Shown here: piece by piece, positions 1 to 4,476 of the stretch | Position numbering within the stretch: the first letter of the stretch is position 1 | How the letters are laid out: the number at the start of each line of letters is the position of its first letter | Origin: Pseudonocardiaceae bacterium | Lineage (GTDB): Bacteria > Actinomycetota > Actinomycetes > Mycobacteriales > Pseudonocardiaceae | Direction: 5' to 3' | Length of the DNA: 6,473 nt | Assembly (NCBI GenBank): GCA_025937115.1 | Contig: JAICSB010000187.1 | Location: 1-6,473 of the forward strand | The notes under the pieces: model-generated | Database searches by the model: none | The model's input: only the letters and a program-made list of their open reading frames with translations | Told to the model about the DNA's origin: nothing | Program-made: the position numbers and the translations under genes

Positions 1-229
1 GCCAGAAGTTGTACCGGTACTCGCCGCGCCGGGTGATGTAGGGGATGCGGTCCGTCGAGTCGAGCACCTCCCGGATCTCGGTGCGCAGCGCCTCGAACCG
101 GGACCCCCCGGTCAGCTCAGTGACGGTCTCGGCGTTGCGCTCCCGCACCCAGGACAGCGCCCGCTCGCCGGTGACGGCCTCCAACCACTGGTACGGGTCG
201 CTCGTGAGTGCGAAAGAGTGCCCTAACAC
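1..229 (-). CDS. Prolyl oligopeptidase family (S9) serine peptidase, N-terminal fragment running off the window
   Basis: Reading the minus strand from about 229 down to base 2 gives an uninterrupted frame of about 76 residues containing SDPYQWLEAVTGERALSWV, a middle part with RNAET, and an end with LDSTDRIPYITRRGEYRYNFW. The pattern DPY-WLE, GE-AL-WV, N-T and LDS-DRIP...YNFW is the usual N-terminus of S9A prolyl oligopeptidases, which cleave short proline-containing peptides. The beta-propeller and the catalytic Ser-Asp-His domain lie outside the window, so activity cannot be judged. The best start in frame is GTG at 229-227, which adds about ten residues (VLGHSFALTS) before DPYQW. No clear Shine-Dalgarno precedes it, and the start lies inside the hairpin repeat at 201-246, so the true start is uncertain. 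The gene follows rsmI in the same direction after 10 bases and may be co-transcribed unless the hairpin terminates. Family assignment is fairly sure; start is not. Confidence 0.83.
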   Translation of the reverse strand, partial: MLGHSFALTSDPYQWLEAVTGERALSWVRERNAETVTELTGGSRFEALRTEIREVLDSTDRIPYITRRGEYRYNFW

Positions 230-246
230 TGTTTGCCACTCACGAG
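201..246. repeat. 46-bp hairpin repeat at the rsmI / peptidase junction
   Basis: Bases 201-220 and 227-246 form an inverted repeat that matches at 17 of 20 positions around a 6-base loop, CCCTAA. The outer ten bases, CTCGTGAGTG at 201-210 and CACTCACGAG at 237-246, match perfectly. The mismatches fall at arm positions 11, 12 and 16. In RNA this would be a long stable hairpin. It contains the TGA stop of rsmI (242-240) and the only plausible GTG start of the downstream peptidase gene (229-227). There is no U tract after it, so it is not a classical terminator, though it could slow or terminate transcription. It may be one copy of a dispersed palindromic repeat family; that is inference, since only one copy is visible here. 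Confidence 0.75.
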
Positions 247-1145
247 TTGTCCACAGCTGCCTGGTAGAGGTCCCGTTTAGCGACGCCGTGGGCGGTCGCT
301 ACGGCGGCGACGGCTTCCTTGAGCCGCTCCCCCGAGCTCACCCGCTCGGTCACCTCGTCGACGAGGTCAGCGACCTCGGGCGGATCGGCGGCAGGCGCAC
401 CGGACAGTACGACAGTGACCTCGCCGCGCACGCCGTCGGCGGCCCACTGGGCGAGCGCGCCCAACCCCCCCCGGCGAACCTCTTCGTAGGGCTTGGTCAG
501 CTCCCGGCAGACCGCCGCGGCCCGGTCCGGGCCGAGCACATCGGCAGCGTCGGTCAGCGTCGCGGCCAGCCGGTGCGGCGACTCGAAGAACACACAGGTG
601 CGCGCTTCACTCGCAAGGCCGGCCAGCCAGCGCCGGCGAGGACCACCCCGGCGCGGCGCGAAACCCTCGAAGCAGAACCGATCGGTGGGCAGCCCGGACA
701 CGGCCAACGCGGTGGTCACCGCCGACGGGCCAGGCAGGCAGGTCACCCGCAGCCCGTCGGCCACGCAGGCCGCCACCAGCCGGAACCCTGGGTCGGACAC
801 GGCGGGCATCCCGGCGTCGGTCACCAGCAGCACCGTCGCGCCGCCGCGGATCGCCGCCAGCAATGGGGGAAGCCGAGCCACCTCGACGGCGTCGTAGTGC
901 GAGACTATCCGGCCGGCCACGCTCACGCCGAGCGCCGCGGCCAGCGCACGCAGCCGGCGGGTGTCCTCGGCGGCAACCACGTCCGCGCGACCCAGCGCCT
1001 CGACCAGACGCGGCGAGGCGTCCCGCGAGTCGCCGAGTGGGGTGGCCGCCAGTACCAGCGCCCCAGCACCTGCCTCCGCTGAACTTCGGGCGCCAGAATC
1101 TCGGCCGTCAGAACCTGAGGTGACGGAGCCCGACGTGCCTTGCAT
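240..1145 (-). CDS. rsmI: 16S rRNA (cytidine(1402)-2'-O)-methyltransferase RsmI
   Basis: This 301-residue protein is a tetrapyrrole-methylase-fold (SAM-dependent) enzyme that 2'-O-methylates C1402 in the decoding centre of 16S rRNA, acting in the cytoplasm on the small subunit. Visible family signatures are LVLAATPLGDSRDASPR (30-46), AEDTRR (59-64), SHYD (82-85), the SAM-binding segment DAGMPAVSDPG (110-120), LPGPSAVTTALAVSGLP (137-153), FCFEGFAPRR (157-166), ESPHR (188-192) and RELTK (214-218). The C-terminal part, KEAVAAVATAHGVAKRDLYQ, matches the RsmI-specific helical tail. ATG at 1145-1143 is the only usable start near the fold. It gives a Ser/Gly-rich extension of about 27 residues before the first strand, slightly long for the family. 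The stop is within the downstream hairpin repeat. The gene diverges from pmt, with a -10-like TAGGCT 7 bases before the ATG, suggesting a leaderless mRNA. The longer frame upstream of 1145 is antisense to pmt and not real. Confidence 0.96.
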   Translation of the reverse strand: MQGTSGSVTSGSDGRDSGARSSAEAGAGALVLAATPLGDSRDASPRLVEALGRADVVAAEDTRRLRALAAALGVSVAGRIVSHYDAVEVARLPPLLAAIRGGATVLLVTDAGMPAVSDPGFRLVAACVADGLRVTCLPGPSAVTTALAVSGLPTDRFCFEGFAPRRGGPRRRWLAGLASEARTCVFFESPHRLAATLTDAADVLGPDRAAAVCRELTKPYEEVRRGGLGALAQWAADGVRGEVTVVLSGAPAADPPEVADLVDEVTERVSSGERLKEAVAAVATAHGVAKRDLYQAAVDNS

Positions 1146-1152
1146 GACGACG

Positions 1153-1158
1153 AGCCTA
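1153..1158 (-). promoter_or_regulatory. Candidate -10 element for rsmI (leaderless)
   Basis: On the minus strand the hexamer TAGGCT (1158-1153) fits the actinobacterial TAnnnT -10 pattern. It ends 7 bases before the rsmI ATG at 1145, the spacing expected if transcription starts at or next to the ATG. No convincing -35 is visible. It shares bases 1157-1158 with the divergent pmt -10. Confidence 0.5.
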
Positions 1159-1162
1159 CGAT
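1157..1162 (+). promoter_or_regulatory. Candidate -10 element for pmt (leaderless)
   Basis: TACGAT at 1157-1162 fits TAnnnT and ends 7 bases before GTG at 1170, so the mRNA probably starts at the start codon. There is no purine-rich Shine-Dalgarno before 1170, in line with a leaderless start. No clear -35 is visible. The element overlaps the rsmI -10 back to back. Confidence 0.5.
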
Positions 1163-1169
1163 CGGGTCC

Positions 1170-2744
1170 GTGATGGCGGTCCGGGAGGCGCACTCCGACA
1201 CCCCGGTAGTCGGCATTGGACGGATGCCTCCGGCATCGACCAAGCCAGCCGAGCCGCTGCAGCGGCTGGTGCCGCGGCCGCTCACCGACCGTGCGCGCAG
1301 CTGGGCGGTGACGCTGAGTCTGACCCTGATCGCCGGCCTGGTGCGGCTGTGGAATCTGGGCTATCCCACCGACCGCGGTACCCCGGTGTTCGACGAGAAG
1401 CACTACGCGCCGCAGGCCTGGCAGATGCTGCGCACCGGCGGGGTGGAGGACAACGCGGGCTACGAGCTGGTCGTGCACCCCCCGCTGGGCAAGCAGCTCA
1501 TGGCGCTGGGCGAGGCGGTGATGGGCTATGACAGCTGGGGCTGGCGACTGTCCGCCGCGCTGGCCGGCACGGTAAGCGTGGCGCTCATCGTGCGGATCGT
1601 GCGTCGGATGACCAGATCGACCCTGCTCGGCGGGATCGCCGGAGTGCTGCTCATCGCCGATGGCGTCAGCGAGGTGCAGTCGCGCATCGGGATGCTGGAC
1701 ATCTTCCTCGCGACGTTCATCCTCGCGGCATTCGGCTGCCTGATCATCGACCGGGAGCAGGTGCACGAACGGCTGGCCACGGTGGTCAGGGAGGGTCGTG
1801 TCGCCGACACCGACTTCGGACCCCGGCTCGGGGTGCGCTGGTGGCGCTTCTCAGCCGGGGTGCTGCTCGGACTGGCCTGCGGCACGAAATGGTCTGCGGT
1901 GTACTACCTCGTCGCGTTCGCGGGGTTGAGCCTGGTCTGGGACGCCTGCGGGCGGCGCATCGCGGGTGTCCGCCGGCCCTGGGCGGGCACCCTGCTTCGA
2001 GATCTCACGCCGGCATCGTGGGCACTGGCGGTGGTTCCGGTCGGGGCTTACCTGGCGACCTGGTGGGCCTGGTTCAGTAGCGAGACAGGCGTCGACCGGC
2101 ATGCCGTAGGCAACCAGATCGGCGCGGGTGGCCCGCTGTCGTTCGTGCCGGGGGCGCTGCGGTCGCTGTGGTACTACAGCGCCGCCGTGCTGCGCTTCCA
2201 CGAGAACCTGGTCACGCCCGCCCACCCGCACCCGTGGGAGTCCAAACCGTGGAGCTGGCCGATGGGGCTGCGGCCGATGCTCTACTACTACGAATCCGGT
2301 GCCGGTGCGCCCGGATGCGGACGTCAGGACTGCGTCGCGAGCGTGATGCTGGTCGGCACCCCGGCGATGTGGTGGCTCACTGTGCCGGTGCTGGCTTGGG
2401 CGTTGTGGCGGGCGGCCACCGGACCGGACTGGCGTTACGCGGCGGCGCTGACCGGGTACGCGGCCGGTTGGCTGCCCTGGTTTCTCAATATCCACCGCCA
2501 GATGTACTTCTTCTACATGACACCGGTGGCGCCGTTTCTGATCATCACCGTGACGTTGGTGCTGGGTGAAATCCTCGGCCGAGCTCGGGACGGCGCTGAG
2601 CGGCGAGGCACGGGGCTGCTGGTGGTCTCGCTGTATGTCGGGCTGGTGGTGGCCAACTTCATCTGGCTCTGGCCGATCCTCACCGGTGGCTCGATCACCC
2701 CGGAGCACTGGAATGCCGAACTCTGGCTGCCCTCCTGGCGCTAA
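1170..2744 (+). CDS. pmt: Polyprenol-phosphate-mannose:protein O-mannosyltransferase (GT39)
   Basis: This 524-residue multi-pass membrane protein of the GT39/PMT family transfers mannose from polyprenyl-phosphate-mannose to Ser/Thr of proteins being exported through Sec, on the outer face of the membrane. The first membrane segment (about 45-62) is followed by the catalytic acidic pair in VFDEKHYAPQAW (Asp75, Glu76). Next come HPPLGKQ (103-109), SRIGMLDIF (171-179), a TrpTrp-rich membrane segment (283-303), the conserved loop HPHPWESKPWSWP (352-364) and MLYYYE (370-375). Four or so C-terminal hydrophobic segments belong to the PMT 4TMC domain (about 396-505), with FLNIHRQMYFFY inside it. I see roughly ten or eleven membrane spans. 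Length fits mycobacterial PMT (about 500-525). GTG at 1170 is chosen for its spacing to TACGAT; ATG at 1173 is the alternative, and a TTG at 1140 would overlap the rsmI start. Two cysteines (383, 388) in the external loop are unexplained. Confidence 0.95.
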   Translation: MMAVREAHSDTPVVGIGRMPPASTKPAEPLQRLVPRPLTDRARSWAVTLSLTLIAGLVRLWNLGYPTDRGTPVFDEKHYAPQAWQMLRTGGVEDNAGYELVVHPPLGKQLMALGEAVMGYDSWGWRLSAALAGTVSVALIVRIVRRMTRSTLLGGIAGVLLIADGVSEVQSRIGMLDIFLATFILAAFGCLIIDREQVHERLATVVREGRVADTDFGPRLGVRWWRFSAGVLLGLACGTKWSAVYYLVAFAGLSLVWDACGRRIAGVRRPWAGTLLRDLTPASWALAVVPVGAYLATWWAWFSSETGVDRHAVGNQIGAGGPLSFVPGALRSLWYYSAAVLRFHENLVTPAHPHPWESKPWSWPMGLRPMLYYYESGAGAPGCGRQDCVASVMLVGTPAMWWLTVPVLAWALWRAATGPDWRYAAALTGYAAGWLPWFLNIHRQMYFFYMTPVAPFLIITVTLVLGEILGRARDGAERRGTGLLVVSLYVGLVVANFIWLWPILTGGSITPEHWNAELWLPSWR

Positions 2745-2760
2745 ACCATCGCTGGTGGTT
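2744..2760. terminator. Weak hairpin in the 15-bp convergent gap between pmt and the Rieske gene
   Basis: AACCA (2744-2748) pairs with TGGTT (2756-2760) around a 7-base loop. The stem starts in the pmt stop codon and ends in the first base of the Rieske stop codon, so it could serve both convergent transcripts. Five pairs and no U tract make this weak; the convergent layout is the main argument. Confidence 0.25.
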
Positions 2761-3233
2761 CACGCCAGCTCGATGGCGTCACCCGAGACGGTGATCTGAC
2801 GTCGAGCGAGCGGTCGTGATGCTGGCCCCTCCACGACCGAACCGTCCGCGATGGCGAACCTGCTCCCGTGACAGGGGCAGTCGATCGTCCCATTGGCGAC
2901 CTTGTTCACTGTGCAGCCCCGGTGCGTGCAGATCGCCGAGAAGGCGGCGAAGGTTCCCGGCACTGGCTGGGTCACCACCACCTTCTTGCCGGCGATCACA
3001 GTACCGCCACCGACGGGGATGTCGCTGGTGCTCGCCAGCCGATCACCCGTGCTGCCGGCAGGCTCCGGCTGTGCCGGAACTGTCGGTGTCAGGGGAGCTT
3101 CCGACGGCACCTCAGCGCTTTGACTCCCGGAGCTGCCACAGGCGACGAGCGCGGCGCATGCCGCGAGGGCCCCGGCACCGGTCATGACGGCGCGCCGGGC
3201 CACGTCGGATCCGTATCGAGTGTCGTCGGGCAT
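2760..3233 (-). CDS. Exported Rieske [2Fe-2S] protein, probable Tat-dependent lipoprotein
   Basis: This 157-residue protein has two parts. The N-terminus is a twin-arginine type signal (VARRAVMTGAG, Arg13-Arg14) with a hydrophobic stretch ending in the lipobox LVAC (29-32); Cys32 would be lipidated, anchoring the protein outside the membrane. A Ser/Thr/Pro-rich linker (about 33-72) follows. The Rieske domain (about 73-157) has box I CTHRGC (102-107) and box II CPCHGSRF (119-126). Predicted cluster ligands are Cys102, His104, Cys119 and His122, and Cys107 and Cys121 can form the disulfide typical of bc1-type Rieske proteins. There is no catalytic oxygenase domain, so it is an electron carrier; its partner is unknown. 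ATG at 3233 has AAGGAG four bases upstream. It converges on pmt and diverges from the RHH gene. It is too short and too simple to be the QcrA subunit. Family call is sure, role is not. Confidence 0.93.
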   Translation of the reverse strand: MPDDTRYGSDVARRAVMTGAGALAACAALVACGSSGSQSAEVPSEAPLTPTVPAQPEPAGSTGDRLASTSDIPVGGGTVIAGKKVVVTQPVPGTFAAFSAICTHRGCTVNKVANGTIDCPCHGSRFAIADGSVVEGPASRPLARRQITVSGDAIELA

Positions 3234-3237
3234 CTCT

Positions 3238-3243
3238 CTCCTT
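3238..3243 (-). promoter_or_regulatory. Shine-Dalgarno of the Rieske gene
   Basis: On the minus strand AAGGAG (3243-3238) lies four bases before ATG 3233-3231. It supports this start and shows that this transcript has a leader, unlike rsmI and pmt. Confidence 0.7.
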
Positions 3244-3256
3244 GCCAGCCGGAACC

Positions 3257-3322
3257 CCTACCAGCCGATCACAGTACCTCCTGGTGGGACCGAACCACTC
3301 CGGGTTCACAGACGAACGTCTG
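3257..3322. promoter_or_regulatory. Operator-like dyads in the divergent Rieske / RHH intergenic region
   Basis: Three dyads crowd the 110-bp gap. CAGACG-AA-CGTCTG (3309-3322) is a perfect 6+6 palindrome. GAACC-N6-GGTTC (3292-3307) is a 5+5 inverted repeat. CCTACCAG (3257-3264) and CTGGTGGG (3281-3288) match at 7 of 8 positions over a 16-base spacer. On the minus strand TACTGT (3276-3271) could be a -10 for the Rieske gene. Palindromes between divergent genes are typical regulator sites. The small RHH protein encoded immediately to the right is the obvious candidate ligand, but that is inference. Confidence 0.4.
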
Positions 3323-3327
3323 GCCAT

Positions 3328-3343
3328 AGGGAGGTATATATAT
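3328..3343 (+). promoter_or_regulatory. Shine-Dalgarno plus TA-repeat spacer of the RHH gene
   Basis: AGGGAGG at 3328-3334 is a strong ribosome binding site, nine bases before ATG at 3344. The spacer is the start of a TA tract, TATATATATAT (3335-3345), that runs into the start codon. This is strikingly AT-rich for this DNA and would keep the initiation region unstructured. It fixes the start at 3344 rather than the in-frame ATG at 3242. Confidence 0.75.
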
Positions 3344-3625
3344 ATGATCAACAGTGCCGACCACGCCTCCGCCCCGACCCGCGGAGCTCAACCTGCCAAA
3401 CACCTCCATTGGGCAGATTCCGGGCGTACCAAACCCGTCCGGCGCAGTGTCGACCTGTCCCCGACCTATCACATCAAGCTCACGCAGTGGTGCGCCGAGA
3501 CCGCCGACGTCATCGGCACCGCCCGGGTCACCGGCCAGGACGTCATCCGGGCCCTGGTCGCTCGGCTGCTGATGGACGAAAGTCTCGCTCGCAAGATCCG
3601 AGCCGACCTCAGCATCGACATCTGA
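3344..3625 (+). CDS. Small ribbon-helix-helix-like DNA-binding protein
   Basis: This 93-residue protein has a flexible, polar N-terminal third (1-29) followed by a compact segment that reads as an RHH fold. The basic strand is KPVRRSVDLSP (30-40), helix A is about 41-57 (YHIKLTQWCAETADVIG), and then the turn TARVTGQD leads into helix B, about 65-80 (QDVIRALVARLLMDE). A charged tail, LARKIRADLSIDI, ends it. RHH proteins bind operators as dimers through the paired strands and act as repressors, antitoxins or partition adaptors such as ParG. I have a general impression that similar small proteins occur in mycobacteria and relatives and are sometimes labelled partition proteins, but cannot name an orthologue. 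No toxin gene follows: the next gene converges from the other strand, so an antitoxin role is unlikely. The strong Shine-Dalgarno and upstream palindromes suggest autoregulation. Coding is well supported; function is inferred from fold pattern only. Confidence 0.8.
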   Translation: MINSADHASAPTRGAQPAKHLHWADSGRTKPVRRSVDLSPTYHIKLTQWCAETADVIGTARVTGQDVIRALVARLLMDESLARKIRADLSIDI

Positions 3626-3630
3626 CGCTG

Positions 3631-3646
3631 CGGCTGGCGTTAGCCG
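3631..3646. terminator. Hairpin between the convergent RHH and hydrolase genes
   Basis: CGGCT (3631-3635) pairs with AGCCG (3642-3646) around a 6-base loop that can add G-U pairs. It spans the 14-base gap and the TAA of the hydrolase gene (3642-3640). It could terminate both convergent transcripts. The stem is short and lacks a U tract, so confidence is low. Confidence 0.3.
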
Positions 3647-4347
3647 GGCTGGGGCGCTCCCAGCTGCTCGCGAAGGAATCTCACGGTGGCGTCCCAGGCC
3701 TTGGCGGCCTGCTCCGGGTGGTAGGTACCGAGCAGGTTCTCGTCGTTGAAGAAGGCGTGCCCGGCCGGGTAGAAGCGGAAGTCGGGTCGTTGCCCGCTCT
3801 GCTTCTCGATGGTGTCCGCGAGCTGGCGGACCTGGTCGGGGCTTTGCATCTGGTCCTGCTCACCGAAGTGGCCCAGCAGGGGCGCGGACAGGCCCTCGAA
3901 GCTCGGATAGTCCTCACCGAGGACGGCGTAGAACGGCACTGCGGCACCGATCTTGTCGCCCTGCTGCGCGGCGAGCACGAGCACGAAGCCGCCGCCCATG
4001 CAGAACCCCACCACGCCGACCGTCGGGCTGGTGACCGCGTCGCTGGCCAGCAGGTAATCCACCGCGCCGCCCAGATCACGGGCCGCCTGATCCACCGGCA
4101 GCTCCTGCATGAGCCGGCCAGCTTCGTCAGCGTCATGGGTGGTGGCGCCACCGTACAGGTCCGGGGCCAGCGCGACGAAGCCCTCGGCGGCCAGCCGGTT
4201 CGCCACATCGGCGATATGGCTGGTCAGCCCCCACCACTCCTGGATCACCACGACTCCGGGACCGCTACCGCCCTCCGGCACCACAAGATACCCATGCGCG
4301 GTACCCCCGTTGGACGCGAAGCTGACGTTCTGCAGCGAGTTCCCCAT
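3640..4347 (-). CDS. Dienelactone hydrolase family protein
   Basis: This 235-residue cytoplasmic alpha/beta hydrolase belongs to the dienelactone hydrolase (carboxymethylenebutenolidase) family. It shows the family glutamate in VVIQEWWGL (Glu37), the APDLYGG segment (61-67), the nucleophile elbow GFCMGGG with Cys116, the acid in GEQDQM (Asp165) and the base in PAGHAFFN (His197). A complete Cys-Asp-His triad in the order and spacing of the Pseudomonas enzyme suggests an active enzyme, and length is normal. The classic reaction opens dienelactone to maleylacetate in chloroaromatic degradation, but most actinobacterial members sit outside such pathways, and no catabolic genes are present here, so the substrate is unknown. 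ATG at 4347 is chosen because MGNSLQNVSF is a normal family N-terminus; GGGG just upstream may serve as a weak ribosome site. In-frame ATGs further upstream would translate the repeat region and are unlikely. It converges on the RHH gene. Confidence 0.92.
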   Translation of the reverse strand: MGNSLQNVSFASNGGTAHGYLVVPEGGSGPGVVVIQEWWGLTSHIADVANRLAAEGFVALAPDLYGGATTHDADEAGRLMQELPVDQAARDLGGAVDYLLASDAVTSPTVGVVGFCMGGGFVLVLAAQQGDKIGAAVPFYAVLGEDYPSFEGLSAPLLGHFGEQDQMQSPDQVRQLADTIEKQSGQRPDFRFYPAGHAFFNDENLLGTYHPEQAAKAWDATVRFLREQLGAPQPG

Positions 4348-4383
4348 GTCCCCAATCCCAGCACAACCCCCCACCTGCCGCAT

Positions 4384-4436
4384 CCCGCAGACCGCCAAAC
4401 GGTTCGGTGTGGTGCCCGCAGACCGCCAAACGGTTC
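4384..4436. repeat. Two tandem copies of a 22-bp direct repeat upstream of the hydrolase gene
   Basis: Bases 4384-4405 and 4415-4436 are identical over 22 positions. Each starts CCCGCAGACCGCC and ends AAACGGTTC, and they are separated by GGTGTGGTG (period 31). Each copy has a small internal dyad, ACCG-CCAAA-CGGT. A partial third copy of the core, CCGCAGACCG, occurs at 4458-4467 within the terminator-like hairpin. The block lies about 37 to 89 bases upstream of the hydrolase ATG, a position compatible with tandem regulator sites. A short duplication or a dispersed repeat is the alternative. Confidence 0.8.
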
Positions 4437-4453
4437 CGAATGGCGGCCAGCTA

Positions 4454-4472
4454 CCCACCGCAGACCGGTGGG
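4454..4472 (-). terminator. Hairpin after the moeA-PBP gene
   Basis: CCCACCG (4454-4460) and CGGTGGG (4466-4472) form a perfect 7-bp GC-rich stem with a 5-base loop. It begins 4 bases after the TAA of the MoeA fusion gene (4479-4477). There is no U tract, as is common for actinobacterial terminators. It probably ends the moeA-PBP transcript and insulates the downstream hydrolase gene. Confidence 0.55.
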
Positions 4473-4476
4473 GTGT

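Noticed and set aside
45..1082. Long plus-strand frame opposite rsmI (345 residues)
   Set aside because: Its composition is Arg/Gly/Pro/His-rich low-complexity sequence with no family signature. It is the antisense shadow of rsmI in GC-rich DNA and runs across the peptidase-rsmI junction.
1146..1766. Upstream extension of the rsmI frame on the minus strand
   Set aside because: The extra residues are antisense to well-conserved pmt sequence and have a shadow-like Arg/Gln/His composition. The ATG at 1145 has a properly placed -10.
1851..2708. Minus-strand frame of 285 residues opposite pmt
   Set aside because: Rich in Arg, Pro, Gln and His with no motif, whereas the plus strand encodes a complete PMT across the same bases.
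3251..3276. ECF-sigma type promoter starting with GGAACC at 3251
   Set aside because: The -35-like GGAAC is present, but no GTT-type -10 occurs at 16-20 bases; only AGTACC is found. Not strong enough to list.
3281..3310. tRNA-like T-arm (GGGTTC) and LexA-like GAAC/GTTC half sites
   Set aside because: No cloverleaf can be drawn around the T-arm-like bases, and the GAACC-N6-GGTTC dyad does not match the actinobacterial SOS box, which has GAAC and GTTC closer together with an A/T-rich core.
3242..3343. Longer RHH protein starting at the in-frame ATG at 3242
   Set aside because: The extension would translate the divergent promoter and dyads, and the strong AGGGAGG plus ATG at 3344 explains initiation better.
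4348..4458. Longer hydrolase starting at in-frame ATGs between 4348 and 4458
   Set aside because: The extension would translate the 22-bp repeats, giving Trp/Cys/Arg-rich sequence unlike the family, while MGNSLQNVSF is a normal family start.
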